A DNA stretch of 64,000 bases from Crossaster papposus (lineage: Eukaryota > Echinodermata > Asteroidea > Velatida > Solasteridae). How positions within the stretch are numbered: the first letter of the stretch is position 1; every line of letters starts with the position of its first letter. Made by a program: the position numbers and the translations under genes. Location of the stretch: NCBI GenBank assembly GCA_037893245.1, contig JBAIAA010000101.1:1240001-1304000 (forward strand). The letters are read 5' to 3'. The notes below the pieces were generated by a model that did no database searches, was not told where the DNA came from, and saw only the letters and a program-made list of their open reading frames with translations. Below, piece after piece: positions 22,871-35,185 of the stretch.

Positions 22871-23296
22871 TGTGACCCGGCCCGCTCCATCGTAATCAGG
22901 AATAAGTCGCTGGGGCCGTTTTACGCAATCGGTCGTTGAAGTGAACGCATGGTGAAAATCGTGACCAAGTCGTTTTTCTGAACATTAAATTTTTACGAAG
23001 TGTAGTTATCACAGATTATTGCCATTAATGTCTTGTATGTAAAAACAATCAATAAAGATGAAAATGAAGAGGATTTTGGTCAATTCTGTTTATTTTAAAG
23101 CTGTTTTTCTCGGAATGTTGATTCGGCAACAAAATATACACCTGTCATCTTCATCAGACCATAACTCGTTAACCTAAGAAGATACACACTTGTGATGGGT
23201 ATCATTAGAAAGCTTATGAAATTTTCTTTCTCACCATGTGCATATCTCAAAAAGTCATTTTGAGACTTATTCCTGATTTTGATGGAGCGGGTCACA
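22871..23296. mobile_element. TIR element with TGTGACCCGCTCCATC ends
   Basis: 426 bp. The left end TGTGACCCGGCCCGCTCCAT carries a small insertion relative to the inverse right end TGTGACCCGCTCCATC. TIRs continue through AATCAGGAATAAGTC. TA flanks both ends, consistent with a Tc1/mariner-type target. No transposase. Confidence 0.8.
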
Positions 23297-23372
23297 TATA
23301 TACGGTATATCTAGGTTAATAACCATACAAGGTATATCCAGGTACACTGTACATGGGAAGTGCGTACAGGTT

Positions 23373-23550
23373 GGTAAACACCGCCAATCGTGGACAGGGC
23401 ATTGTCCGACCGTCTTCCCTATTTTTGTTTGTACTCTAATGTTTTCGGATGACCTCTATAGGATTTGTACACGATTTGGAATCGTGGACGTTTTGTCAAT
23501 CGTGATGTACCCAATTTATTTGTCTGACGACCACGATTGGCGGTCAATAC
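23373..23550. mobile_element. MITE with ACCGCCAATCGTGG ends
   Basis: About 178 bp with inverted ends GTAAACACCGCCAATCGTGG. Related to 62771-62961 through GGGCATTGTCCGACCGT, TTTTGTTTGTAC and GAATCGTGGAC. The sense of the superfamily is unknown. Confidence 0.78.
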
Positions 23551-23579
23551 ATACGCATGTACATGTCCTTCCTTTTTAA

Positions 23580-24360
23580 AGGTAGTACGGTATACACCAT
23601 TTGCAGATATCGAAAATATTTACACAGTCAAACCTGCCATTGCGGCCACCTTGATACAGCGGCCACCTGGCTTAACTGGCCACCTTTGCTTGGTCCCAGT
23701 TTGATTCTTGCATAAACATACCATAACCATTTCTGCTAATGCGGCCACTGCGTAACGCGGCCAGTGGCCAACCCATAATAGCCCACAGCAAATAAAATGT
23801 GTACAATTACATTGCCGTGAAACCTGTGTACTCCGGCCGCAGAAATGAAGTGCGCCCTATGTTGACTTTGAAATCTCCCCTGTTGTTTGGTTCCTGGACT
23901 TCATACATGTACATGTATGGGTGTGTGTACATGTGTACGTCTTGCTATAGTGGCCACTTGCGTATAGTGGCCACAAAAACCGGCACCGTCGTTGGCCGCT
24001 ATATCAAGGTTTGACTGTACTACCGAATTATTAAGAAATATCCTACTCATCTGAAAGTAAATGTTAATTCTGGGCATCCAGCAAAATGATTGCGCTAGAT
24101 ATCCTGTAATTATTCCGAAAAATAGAATTTTATAATGAAAAATTTGCGATCGACGGACGGCGATCGCGAAAAAACAAAGATAACATAAGAATAACTGCTC
24201 GACGCCGGTTGAAAAAAAACGCTGTTTTTTGTGCTTTTCTCGGCATCCATGATTCTAAAACTTCGGACAGCTCAGTTAAACGATATTTACTATAAAATAC
24301 AACCCCCCAAATCTACTCATTGATGATAATTCAAGCAATGACCAATGGTGTATACTACCT
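23580..24360. mobile_element. TTAA-A MITE interrupted by a pogo-like element
   Basis: TTAA at 23576-23579 and 24361-24364. Family sequence is continuous across GAAAATATT / CTACCGAATTATT when the insert and one TA are removed. Central hairpin TTTGCGATCGAC...GGCGATCGCGAA. Confidence 0.87.
23623..24017. mobile_element. pogo/mariner-like MITE, nested
   Basis: 395 bp with CAGTCAAACC ends, flanked by TA at 23621-23622 and 24018-24019. Other TTAA-A copies have a single TA here, so the duplication is exact. Repeated GCGGCCAC and GTGGCCAC motifs near both ends look like repeated transposase-binding sites. The TA target and ends fit pogo/Tc1-mariner. Confidence 0.85.
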
Positions 24361-24374
24361 TTAAGTCCATTGTA

Positions 24375-24625
24375 ATTTACAGATAAACTGTACTGATCAG
24401 TATGTTAATGGAAAGGCAATTAAACCACTATTGCTTCGTCCTTCGGATGGGACGTAAAGCTGTAGGTCCCGTGCGTTGTGTAATGCACGTAAAAGAACCC
24501 AGTAACACTCTTCGCTAAGAGAAGGGGTTCGCCCCGGTGTTCCTGGCAGCGCCTCGGAATAGGCAACTAGATAGATGGCGCCTTACAAATGCATGATCAT
24601 CATGATCATCATCATCTCTAACTCA
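24375..24625 (+). repeat. SINE or LINE 3' end with CAT-repeat tail
   Basis: Contains TTCGGATGGGACGTAAAGCT, GTAATGCACGTAAAAGAACC, GGTTCGCCCCGGTGTTCCTG and the tail GGCGCCTTACAAATGCATGA followed by TCATCATCA. I recall this 3' region from marine invertebrate SINE/LINE families. No tRNA head is visible, so it is 5'-truncated. Confidence 0.72.
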
Positions 24626-26012
24626 TTTATGCTATGGTGCTTTTTTTAAAGCAAGATAGTGAAATATGGTGTGTGTAGTCTGTATAGTGGTACTTGATGT
24701 TTTATTGAATACTGATAACATCAACACCAAGGTACAGTAAACAGTGCATACTTGTGTTTTGGTGAAAACCAGTGAAAACCAGCAAAAACTGCCCAAAAAT
24801 CTTAAAATCTAATAACCAATCTAAAAATCTATAATAACTATCTGATAACATTTGAGCTTAGTGAAAGTTGTACATTTGACCATTTTTTATTTTACCATCG
24901 TCTCAGTAAAACCTTCCCAACAAAAAGTCCAGTGCGAACACGGCTTTAGTGAAAGTTGTACATTCCGAGAGAACTATATTGTGTGGTCTGGATTTCAAAG
25001 TTGCTAAGTCGTATTTTGAATCGTGCCCTAAATTGGCATTCAAGACATGTTCTCATTTAGCCGATATGCTTACATGAACCTTTAAACAAACTGTGCAGAA
25101 TAAGTCCATTACATTGTACTAAACTCTGTTTGTCCTCTGATTTAAAGACATTTAAAGGACATCCTACTCACATTTCCTGTTTTACATTTGTTTAAACTGG
25201 ATTGACCCCATTGGGAGGGTTATGTTTTATTTACATTTAATATTTCCCACCTTTTCAGAGAAGGGTATTTCTACAATATCTGTCATTAGAAAAATAAAGA
25301 ACTTTTTATCATTCAGTTTAGAAACATTGATAAAAACTTATTTTTTGATGTAATTTTTGTTCTGAGTGAAGATTTAGATAAAACATAAACATGGATTTTC
25401 CAATGCAAGAAATTGGAGTTAGGTTGTATTGTGAGTCCCTCCTTTCCCTGCTCTCTGGACTGGTTGAACATTTACGAGAGCCTCAATCCATGATAAGAGA
25501 AAAATAAAACCGTTTCACTGGTATTGAAGATCTCAGATAACTAAAACTACAATCATTTTACAAATGGTTCAGTGTATGACCAGCGTGGTTTCCCAAGCCT
25601 TAAACAAGCCCAACGATTGAGCGTTCACGGGGCCCTGTGGTTGGGAGAAAACACCAATGTTTTGATTTGCAGTCATTTGATGCTGAATCGGTAAATGATC
25701 ATATATGGGTTGCATTATGACTGTGTAAGAACAAGAGTATTGGGTTTATTTTCAATTCATTAGAGACGTTCCCTTTCAAGGAAAGACGTGTCAAAAGAAG
25801 GGTAAAGAAGTAAGCGTAGGCCTGAATCAGCTTGAAGAAGCGGCCATTATAGATTTGCGCTGACTTTAAAAAGGAGTGAGGAAATCCAATTTTGCAAACA
25901 AGTTGTTAACCCTCTAAAAAGGTGGGAACTTCTTCATTGCAACTTGGGTAAAAGTCGAATAAAACTGTAGACCGGTATTTGTACTTGTATTTGTCATTGG
26001 TCACTGACTGTT
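24626..26012. other. No recognised gene
   Basis: No coding sequence or repeat family is recognised. CGAACACGGCTTTAGTGAAAGTTGTACATT partly repeats a stretch 80 bp upstream (AGTGAAAGTTGTACATT at 24860 and 24949). Confidence 0.4.
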
Positions 26013-26016
26013 TTAA

Positions 26017-26367
26017 AGGTAGGATACACCATTGGTAATTGCTTAAATTGTCAGGCATGGGTGGATTTGGGGGGTTGTATTTTATAGTAAATATCGTTTG
26101 TAACTGACCTGTCCGAAGTTTTACAATCATGGATGCCGAGAAAAAAGCATGAAAAACAGCATTCGTTTACAACCGGCATCGGGCCGTTGTTCTTGGTTTT
26201 TTGGGTTTTTTTGGTGTGTTTTTTTTGGGGGGGGAACAATTACAGGCTATCTAGTGCAATCATTTTGCTGGATGCCTACAATCATTACTTACTTTTAAAT
26301 AAGTAAGATATGTCTTAATAATTCGGTAGTAAAAATTGTCAATATCGGCAAATGGTGTATCCTACCT
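26017..26367. mobile_element. TTAA-A MITE copy
   Basis: 351 bp, TTAA at both sides, in the same orientation as the 17.5-kb copy. The central hairpin is replaced by a T/G-rich tract (26190-26236). Confidence 0.87.
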
Positions 26368-26544
26368 TTAATGGATATAAAAAGAGCGTAGGCTTTCCAC
26401 TCTGTGGTTTCCAAATGAAGCTTGTAGTTCAAGGTTACGTTCTCTTTCAAATCAGAATCATAAAAAGTGATTTTCAGGGACTCAAATGAATTGTGGAGGT
26501 TCTTGTCTGTAGGTTTATCGTGCGCCAACAAATTATTCAGCTCC

Positions 26545-26815
26545 AGTACACAATTTTTTTCCGTTATGGGGACAATCCATAAGGTTTGTGTGCTGAAGAA
26601 AATCTCTCTAAACTCAAACTTAGAACATTCTCAAATTCTAAAATGTTCAACATCACCCTATAATTTGTCTTTTTCTCCATTTCCTTTCATTATACCCTAA
26701 CCCAATTCTACCTCTTAACCAATGACCCAACACGCTATGGGGACACAAAAATGTCCCCACTACTCGGTCTGTTTTTTTCAAACAAAACTTGGAACCTTTT
26801 CCCCACAACTAGGTG
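26545..26815 (+). repeat. GGGGACA repeat, copy 1
   Basis: Shares GGACAATCCATA, GGTTTGTGTGCT, AAATCTCTCTAAACTCAAAC, TATACCCTAACCCAATTCTA and AAATGTCCCCACTACTCGGT with 57187-57445, same strand. It contains GGGGACA and TGTCCCC in inverted pairs. Type is unknown. Confidence 0.78.
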
Positions 26816-28025
26816 GGGGCTGGAACAAAATTGTTTTATAATGTGTACTGTACTACTGTGTGCCTGATGTTATTTTTTACAAAGTTTGTAAGTTCAGGAC
26901 AAATCTTGCTTTATTTCTGCATGTATTCTCATGGTCTTTTGGGAGAAACCTCATTTTACGCAACATCAGTTTTTGCCTATTTGGAGCATTTGCTTTACTT
27001 TTTCTTTCTGCCTGGAAAGAATTGGAAGAATCTGTTCTGCGGTTGTTGTAAATGCATTTTTGTGGTTTAGGCTACTTCATGATGGTATTATGTAAACGTG
27101 TGTGGCCAAAATTCCGGAGGATGTCTGTACAATCTTCATGCGTAATACTTACAAATAAAGTTGGCGTCTGAAGAAACTGGTCAGACCATTTTAAGACCTC
27201 ATGGAAACTCCCTAGAATGTGTGGAAAATCATATTAAGGAGGATTCAGAACTGTAGGGTTAAAATTATAGGCTTTGTCAAATTATTTACGAATATCAAAT
27301 GTTTGGAAAGTCAAAAAAAATCTGACTGACTTTTTATTCTTTAATACATGTACTTTTATTTCATTTGTTTAGTACTATAGTAATTAAAAACCTGGGTAAA
27401 ATTGTGCATGATTACTATAGTTGATGAAGGGCAAACAAATTATTGAAATTAAACTGAACTTGATAAATTCTCAGTCATCCGTGTCCAGAATAAAAATGTG
27501 AGTCGTAAGTACAAATGTATTTACAGAGTGACATGAACATGAATTCTATGACTGAATATGTCTGGGGCATGGATCAGTAATCTGGTTCCAAAATGAGTAT
27601 TGACCCATTTATATTCAATCAAAAAGAAGAATAGAGAATTGACGAGCCCATTTATCATCCGCACAATGGCTATGTATACGTGCATAAAATAGAGAGTGAG
27701 TTTTTATGCAGTTTTCCGTTTCTGGGAAGCCTGTTGGAAGAATGATAGATCATCATTGAGGCAGTGTAAATCAGTTTGATGGAGATGTCTGGGGGAGGTG
27801 GGAATACTGGGAGGGGAGAGGGGGAGTTGTAAAATAAAGGGCTATATGTGGGAATAACCAGGTCGGGGTTTGGGTTATGTGCTGGGGGGCTTCGACCATT
27901 TTATTTTTACAGAAACATACTGAATATTTGAATAGTCTATGCCTTTCATATGGACAAGTTTGACCCCCCAAAACGGTCAGAAAACCACATACAACACCAC
28001 ATGTATGTAAACGCGTAGATCCCCG
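26816..28025. other. No recognised gene
   Basis: Open frames at 26813-27070 are short and hydrophobic without a recognised family. No repeat is identified up to the minisatellite. Confidence 0.4.
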
Positions 28026-28029
28026 CACA

Positions 28030-28310
28030 TGGCTTGTGTGGCCAAGGTCAATGGGTGTATCCACCCATTGGGCTTGTGTGGCCAAGGTCAATGGGTGCAT
28101 CCACCCATTGGGCTTGTGTAGCCAAGGTCAATGGGTGCATCCATCTATTGGGCTTGTGTGGCTAAGGTCAATGGGTGCATCCATCCATTTGGCCTGTGTG
28201 GCCAAGGTCAATGGGTGCATCCATCCATTGGGCTTGTGTAGCCAAGGTCATTGGGTGCATCCATCTATTGGGCTTGTGTGGCCAAGGTCAATGGGTGCAT
28301 CCATCCATTG
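28030..28310 (+). repeat. 40-bp minisatellite, seven units
   Basis: Units of GGCTTGTGTGGCCAAGGTCA followed by ATGGGTGCATCCATCCATTG, repeated seven times with scattered changes. Because 40 is not divisible by 3, the apparent 109-codon open frame cycles through three frames and is an artefact of the array. Confidence 0.9.
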
Positions 28311-28312
28311 TA

Positions 28313-28920
28313 TATTAGCTAGTGAGATTATCTCTAATCATGGCGCAGATTTCACATGCTTATAGGTCACAAAATGGGCAAGGTTTTGACTATATTGACG
28401 CTGACTACTTTCTAGTTAAAGTATTTTTACTGAGACATACAAACAGTCACAGGGGCCATTAAGCAAATGCGCACAAGTTTGTCATATGCAAATGTGTGAC
28501 CATTCACGACAAAAGGGCTTCAAAGTCGCCAGAGTTTATTTCGAGAAAAGGACCATTTAAATATGCGAAAAACAATAAAAAACAAAGAATTTTCATATTC
28601 AGTGTTACTTGTTGTAGCTAACCATAAATATCAACTATGTCTTGTAATACATCATTTTAAAGCTTGTTTCTTATAGATTTCATTTCTCTAAATATCTCAC
28701 AATGTCAAGATGCCTACTTTACAGCCCTTTCTTCGTGTATGGTCACATTTTTGCTTCTAAAGGTTTTTCTAACTGTTTTTGTTGTTCTTTTTGTTTTATT
28801 TTTTGTTTTGTTTTTTTGTTGCACATTGGCACTTCAATACTACATGATGCATTTTCTTTATTTTGGGTATCAATTTCAATTCATATAGTGTATTAAGTTG
28901 ATAATAATGAGTTGATAATA
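28313..28920. other. No recognised gene
   Basis: T-rich with short hydrophobic open frames. Nothing is recognised. Confidence 0.4.
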
Positions 28921-28924
28921 ATGG

Positions 28925-29000
28925 GCTTATTGGATTTGAACCTTGAACCTCTGTAACACTGTTCCAGTCTCTTACAAACTGAGCTATAATTTTCACTAGC
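28925..29000 (-). repeat. tRNA-like sequence (SINE head or tRNA pseudogene)
   Basis: The minus strand reads TATAGCTCAGTTTGTAAGAG (very tRNA-like A box and D arm), then 30 bases, then GGTTCAAATCC (B box). The acceptor ends do not pair, so it is not a functional tRNA. ATTATTATC lies just downstream, as in a SINE tail. Confidence 0.6.
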
Positions 29001-29699
29001 CAGACTTCTTTGTGCCTAATTACACTCTGTCTAGTACTGTGGCTCCATCCATCTGATGCTATGAACCCCATGAGAATAACTTTGACAGATTTTGGGTGTA
29101 GTAATGTCGGACTGCAAGACAGATTCTGGGTGTAATAATGTGGGACGCATGACTGGGCCATCATGCTGTGATTTGAACTGGGCAAACTTGACATTATTTT
29201 TCGGCCCAGCCAGCAACCTGGTATGTTTGTTTTTGCTCGAGGGCTTTTGCTTTCTGTCGTATCACTGTCAAAAATTTTAGTGACGAAGAGATCGCTGCGC
29301 GGAACAACTGAAGTTTTAAGCAGTTTGCTTATAAACACTTTTGAGTAAAAGATTAAAATCAAACATATTATCAAATTAACATGTGTTACTAATTCTGCAG
29401 TGCTTTCAAAATGGTCAATTAAATGTGGGACTTTAATTTGAAAATTTAAGGTTTTGTGTAATTATCATATGAAGGCATTTGGGGGTATTGGTATACATTG
29501 TTGTACCAAAATCTAACTGTTCCTCAAAGTATCAGACATTATAGAGAAGTCTTGTTACACCTCTGTAAGCGTTGTAAGCTCTGTAAGATTGGGTAATGAA
29601 GATTAATTTATGAAAAGATCCAGTCATGGGGAACAAAGTATCTTGATTAAAGACAGGCTTATTTTCAAACTCTGACAAAATTAAAAAATGTATTGCATA
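29001..29699. other. No recognised gene
   Basis: The 192-codon minus-strand open frame (28796-29374) runs through the tRNA-like repeat and has no known domain. TGACAGATTTTGGGTGTAGT and AGACAGATTCTGGGTGTAAT form a short local duplication at 29082 and 29118. Confidence 0.42.
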
Positions 29700-29703
29700 T
29701 TAA

Positions 29704-29930
29704 CCAGTTCGCGCCAGGATTATTTTAACATTGCCGAGCCGAGGCGCGAAATTATTTTTAACGAAACTCGATCCGAGGCGGGTTCAGGCCGATGGTACCG
29801 GGAAGCACACTCACGCATTTCCGGCCTTGTTCGCTGCTGACAGACATTTGCTGACAGCGGTGTTTATGCGTCATCTGTTTTGAATCTGGGGAAAACTTTG
29901 CGTGTATATACGTCCTCCCGCGCGAACTGG
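29704..29930. mobile_element. TTAA-P MITE, complete
   Basis: 227 bp, ends CCAGTTCGCGCCAGG / CGCGCGAACTGG, flanked by TTAA on both sides. Body shares ACGAAACTCGATCCGAGGCG with the copy at 8107. Confidence 0.87.
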
Positions 29931-29934
29931 TTAA

Positions 29935-31585
29935 CATTAATTGTTAATTCTGAACAAAGCCCGAAACGAACCAAAACCTTGACAGACATTCGAAAGTCAG
30001 ACGGGCCTGTGGTTGAAAAGATCCATCACTTGGGTCTTATTCATCAAACCAGCTAGCAATATCAATTGGTTTCAGCTGGTGCTGGGATCTTACTTGCTCC
30101 TTGCTTGATGATCTGTCTTCAGGAGGTAATCCCCAAGCCACATGTTGATTTGCCCATCTGGCCTACCAGTCACATCATTCAACTATGGAGCAGAGTGATA
30201 ATAAAACAATCTGTAGTTCTATATTGTAGCTTCAACAATTACTGCAGAGGTGACATAACAGTACATGTCTCCTCCAAAATGTCAAGAATGGCTGGAGAAA
30301 TGGCTACCATTTATTCCAAATCAATTTATCAAGGCACAGTGTATGCTAGTAGTACTGTTGAACTGCAACTAACATTGAGGAAGTACATCCTTTGGATGTT
30401 ATTTGTGGGACCAAAACCAAGTGCTTGTTGGCTTTTTTTGTTCAAGATTTATGCTACTTTATTAGGACCTGAAATCCAGAAGTGCCTTTGTTGGATTTGA
30501 GTTTTTGGAGGCAACTTTTTAATGGAATGATCCATTTCCTCTGGAAAAAGAAAAGAAAGAGAAAGTTAGAGACTCAAAAAAGACAAATAAGCTATAGATG
30601 TATACAGGAAATGCAGCCAGACCCCTCTAGCGAAGCAGGTGGACGGCCACGCCTTTGGCGTAGCTGCAGCAACTAATACCATTATCTGCTAAGTACATTT
30701 TAACTCCACCTTCCTTTTCTTTTTAATGCTGGATCTGCAGCTGTATACACTAAAAGGAAAACATTGCATATCAGGTTAGCAGGTGTACAGATTGGGTATA
30801 ATGGATAATTGAGTCACTGACTCAGAAAATTGATCATTTTGGGGTTGAAAAATAGAAACCCAGAATGCACAAGAAAAGGCTGAGAGTTTAGAACGGAGTG
30901 GCTTTAATGTTAAGACATGACACTTCTGGACCTTCAGGCCCTAAAATATCACACAAAATAACATGAACAAAGCCAAATTCTGAATGAGGCTTATTCTATA
31001 ATTTTATTTCAACCCCCACCTCCAAAAAAGAATAGCAGATTTTGATCAGTATTTCTGTAAATGACGTATAATACATAATCTAGGTGTTCCATCATTTTAC
31101 CAGCACGCTGTCATTTGGGTCATACAGGCCAAATTGATCCCCCCACACACACTGGGTGAGAGATGGCTAGGGAGCTAGGCTTGAATGAGAACTAAGGCGC
31201 TACCAAGTACAGGGAATTCATCATTCTGTCACTTTCTGGGGCCCTATAACTTTCCACAAGAAATTTCAATTTTCATGCAATAGTCTCCCGCCCAGGCCAT
31301 AGTCTCTATCCATCTGAAATGTCTAGATGAACGTGAGATTTGATGTTTGAATTGGAAGCAGTTTCTGCCTTTATTTACTGTAAATTGATTCATTTCTGTA
31401 AATACAGACAAATCGTTTTGTAAGCCTCATCTAGTATTTTTCTCTCATCCACACAATTTGATACATCTGTGATATTCCAAATTACGCTGGAAATTTTTTA
31501 CAACAAATTCGGTAATTTATTGTTTGAAAAGCACTTTAATATAATCTCAAATTGTTCATCATTATAGCAGTTCAATACCATTTGA
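29935..31585. other. No recognised gene
   Basis: The longest open frame (30066-30500, plus, 144 codons) lacks recognisable motifs, and I see no splice-consistent partner. I do not call it a gene. Confidence 0.4.
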
Positions 31586-31589
31586 AAAA

Positions 31590-31753
31590 AACATGCCAAA
31601 AAAACATTTTCATATTGAAAATGCAGTACAGCTAACGTTTAAGTCTGATGATCCAATATTGTCATCGTCAGTCTGCGCATAGGCAGTTGACATGCGGGAC
31701 ATCCAAAGATCCCAAAGATTATTGCTTTTGTTCCTACATGGGACCTTTAAAAT
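31590..31753 (+). repeat. Direct repeat pair, copy 1
   Basis: About 160 bp (ACATTTTCAT, GAAAATGCAGTACAGC, TCTGATGATCCAATATTGTC, TTGCTTTTGTTCCTACATG) recurs at 32216-32360. A TTAA-A element lies between the copies. Confidence 0.82.
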
Positions 31754-31911
31754 ACCAACTGACTGAGAATTTACTGGAGCGTTTTGTTTTTTAGATCCTC
31801 TGCAATGTGCCAATTATTTGATCAAAGTTCAAGTGAAGTTGGATAATAGGGTTGGTCATTGAGCTGATAGGGTCAATTCAGGTCTGGGTGCCCCATCAAC
31901 CCAAGACTTAA

Positions 31912-32200
31912 AGGTAGGATACACCATTGGTAATTGCTTGAATTATCAGGAATATGCGTTTAATTTTTAACCGGCGTCAAGCAGTTATTCTTATGTTATT
32001 TTTGTTTATTCACCATGTAAATTATTCTTTATACAATTTAATTATTCAGAATAATTACAGGATATCTAGCGCAATCCTTTGGCTGGATGCCTACAATCAT
32101 TATTTACTATCAAATAAGTAAGATATTTCCTAATAATTCGGTAGTAAAATTTTTCGATATCTGCAAATGGTGTATTCAAATGGTGTATTCTACAGTACCT
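31912..32200. mobile_element. TTAA-A MITE, internally deleted
   Basis: 289 bp, TTAA at both sides. A deletion joins AATTATCAGGAAT to the AACCGGCGTCAAGCAG region. Near the right end GTGTATTCAAATG is locally duplicated. Confidence 0.82.
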
Positions 32201-32215
32201 TTAAAGGTAAGATAA

Positions 32216-32360
32216 AAAAAAACATTTTCATTTTGAAAATGCAGTACAGCCAACGTTTTGGTCTGATGATCCAATATTGTCATCGTCAGTCTGCGCATAG
32301 GTAGTTGACATCTAAAGATCCCAAGGATTATTGCTTTTGTTCCTACATGAGACCTTTAAA
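32216..32360 (+). repeat. Direct repeat pair, copy 2
   Basis: Second copy of 31590-31753, with a 14-bp deletion after GGTAGTTGACATC. Confidence 0.82.
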
Positions 32361-33150
32361 TTGCAGATATTTTAATTGCAGATATCAAAAGTATTTACTA
32401 CCAAATTATTAAGAAATATCTTACTTATTTAAAATTAATTTATTACTTATTTGATTTTTATTTTGCCTCCATAATTGGATATATACTATATTTACTATAA
32501 CATACAACCCCCCCCCCCCAAAAAAAAAAAATAAAAATAAATAAATAAAAAATCTACCCATTCATGATAATTTAAGCAATTACCAATTATCTCACTTCAT
32601 ATGAAAACCAAAATGTGAGAGCTGATTCAACAGCGAAAAAGAAAAAGAAAGAACTGCTTGACGCTGGTTAAAAACGATGCCATTTTTCGTGCTTTTATCT
32701 CGGCATCCATGATTGTAAAACTTCGAACAGGTCAGTTAAACGATATTAGGCATACAAAAAAAAAATGTTATGTTGGCGTAACGGGCCCCAAAAAATAGGT
32801 TAGGTAGGTAGGGTTTTTTTTTTTTTTTTTTCTCCCAGCAATGAAAATGATATGTTTTCTAATTGTTTAAGCCGGTAGTGATACACGATAGCGTGTCCAG
32901 GTTCAATATTTTCACAATCCACACACACAACAATGAGAAACGGTCAGAAATGGTTTCAAACGTATTTATAACTAGATTTCTATAGATTTTAATCATTAAA
33001 TTTTGTCCCTTGAAAAAAAAATATCCAGGGTCGGCCGTATTTTTAGGGTCGGTCGGGTTACGCCAACATAACATATATTTTTTATGCCTTTCTATAAAAT
33101 ACAACCCCCCAAATCCAGCCAGTCATGATAATTGGTGTATCCTACCTTAA
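32361..33150. mobile_element. Degraded TTAA-A sequences with nested insert
   Basis: Family pieces (TTTACTACCAAATTATTAAG, GTAAAACTTCGAACAGGTCA, CCAGTCATGATAATTGGTGT) are rearranged and interrupted by a C/A-rich tract near 32510-32560 and by the element at 32748-33088. At least two decayed copies are mixed. Confidence 0.65.
32748..33088. mobile_element. MITE with ATGTTATGTTGGCGTAAC ends, nested
   Basis: About 341 bp. AGGCATAC, an A run and ATGTTATGTTGGCGTAAC return inverted as GTTACGCCAACATAACAT, a T run and TATGCCT. It splits the host sequence GATATT / CTATAAAATAC. The exact duplication is unclear. Confidence 0.75.
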
Positions 33151-35185
33151 AATGTTATTCCTTCTTCGAGCACTTCAGTGCATCCATCCATCACAGATCC
33201 ATAGCAGTAGACTTGCAAAAGACAATTTGTTTGCCAACAAAATGCAGTGTTACTATGGAAATGGTTGAGGAGGCAATTAAACATTGAAGAATAATCATAA
33301 GTTTAATTGGGTAAACTGTTCGATGGTGAGTTTCTGATGGTAATTGCTTTGCCAGCTGTCAACACAACAGGGCAATTTGAGGGAGAAATTATATTAAAAT
33401 GTTCTTATGGATTTGTTAAATCAGTTACCTGCTAATTTTGCTTCTTGTGTTTGCTTAGTACCTCGTAACCATTGAACCTTTTACCCGACACAATTCTAGC
33501 TGTAGAATTTATTTTATCAAAACCATGAAGGAAGCTGTCACTCATCTAGACATATATTCTGGAATTTACATTGTCTGTGCACTTTGACACCAGGCTATCA
33601 GTGAAGTGCCAAATCCCCAATAAGTTGCTTTGAAGGTTACTGATGGCTAGATAAGGACCAAAGTTTTGGGTGCTTGAAGCTTGAAGTCACCTGTGCGGAT
33701 AATTGGCAATACGAATACAAATTAGTATTGTTGAAAATCTTGCACTTATTAAGCGCCGATAAGGAACTTTTGCCAATGATATTTAAATCCCCCATGCAGT
33801 TGTACAATAAGCACATAATTAAAATCAAACATTGGTATTAGAAGCTCAACTATGTAACTCTTTAGACTTTATGTGGAAATTACTGATAGCAGGCAACTTG
33901 TTGTTGTTTGGATATGTGTTATTACAAAACAGTTACAAATGCAATATTCATCCAAAAAGAAATATGTCGACGTCATTTTATCATATAGCTTTAGTACCCA
34001 AAGTGTTATTTTTGCAATGGGTGTTTACTGGTTAGAGTCTCGGTGCAAACAGCTATTTTTGAAGCACATATCGCTGCAATATAAGCCTTCTCATATGCCT
34101 CTGATAAGATGGTGTGAACTTGCTGCCCTTTCCCATCAATTCCTTCCATTATCTTCCCAACAATGACAGGTACCCGTTTAAAGTTTCACGTCTGCATTCA
34201 GCTTGAGTTTGCAAAGATAAAACAGAGACCTCAGGATCATTTGTTTGTAAATGGGAATCCCAAAAAAGATATGGAAATATTGGGCCGAGTTGTTGGCCGA
34301 GGCTTGGCAACGCTGCCCACGTATGTTTGTACTGTACAGCTAGGGCTCTCAATGCAGTCACTGCGTATTATTATTATATCCGCTATCTGAATTGCCTCTC
34401 GCTCAACTTGATTTAGGAGTTTGTGTCAATGAAAGCCAGCCTTATGTCTGTATTGTATTCATCGTAATCTGTATTTGATTATTCTTGCATGACCCATTTT
34501 CAACTACATGCATTTGAAATCTCCCTTCTTTTCTGCCTTTTTTTTGGCTCAGTATGATGATTGATTCCCATTGCCAACTTTTCAAAAGACCCATCACAGC
34601 GAGATGCACGCGATTTATTTGTACAAAGTACTGCATTCCACAAGAGAAAACCTTTATTGCCTGAAGAAGCATTTTGCTTAAATACAAATCTTTCACAATG
34701 GGTGTATGTTTGAAAGCTACACAAGATCTTTCAATAAACTTTGCACAATAGGCCTACTGATCTCAAACCTGCAATACTCCCCTGTACTAATTAGTTATCA
34801 AGCCAGCTTACACAAATCCTAACTTCTAAACCAGCTTGAACATTTTAAAAGTATTATTCACTGATTTCTAAGTAAATAAAAATTTGTTAAAATGCCAAAT
34901 TTACCCTGCCTCTAGTTTAATATCCCAAGACACTGGGAAGCACATAAACCAGTCTTATGACTCACAAAACATTACAGCTACAGACAAGAACAAAGTCACG
35001 AGCACATTAATGAGTCATCATAACCTGTACATGATAATTTCATATTTTATAAAGGATGTAGTGATACTGTAGGAGCAAGGTGACCCATTCATGTATAGTG
35101 TATAAATGGGAAAAGGGCACAAATGACCAAACCAAAGAATGACCATGGAGTAACCCCCTTCAACCCTTCTCACATTTTCCACCCT
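33151..35185. other. No recognised gene
   Basis: Two kilobases without a recognised gene or repeat. Overlapping open frames on both strands are short. Confidence 0.42.

Noticed and set aside
28925..29000. Functional tRNA gene on the minus strand
   Set aside because: A and B boxes are good but the acceptor stem does not pair and the anticodon arm is irregular.
28796..29374. 192-codon minus-strand frame
   Set aside because: It runs through a tRNA-like repeat and a T-rich tract and has no recognised domain.
30066..30500. 144-codon open frame as a gene
   Set aside because: No recognisable domain, no supported splice sites, and composition like its surroundings.
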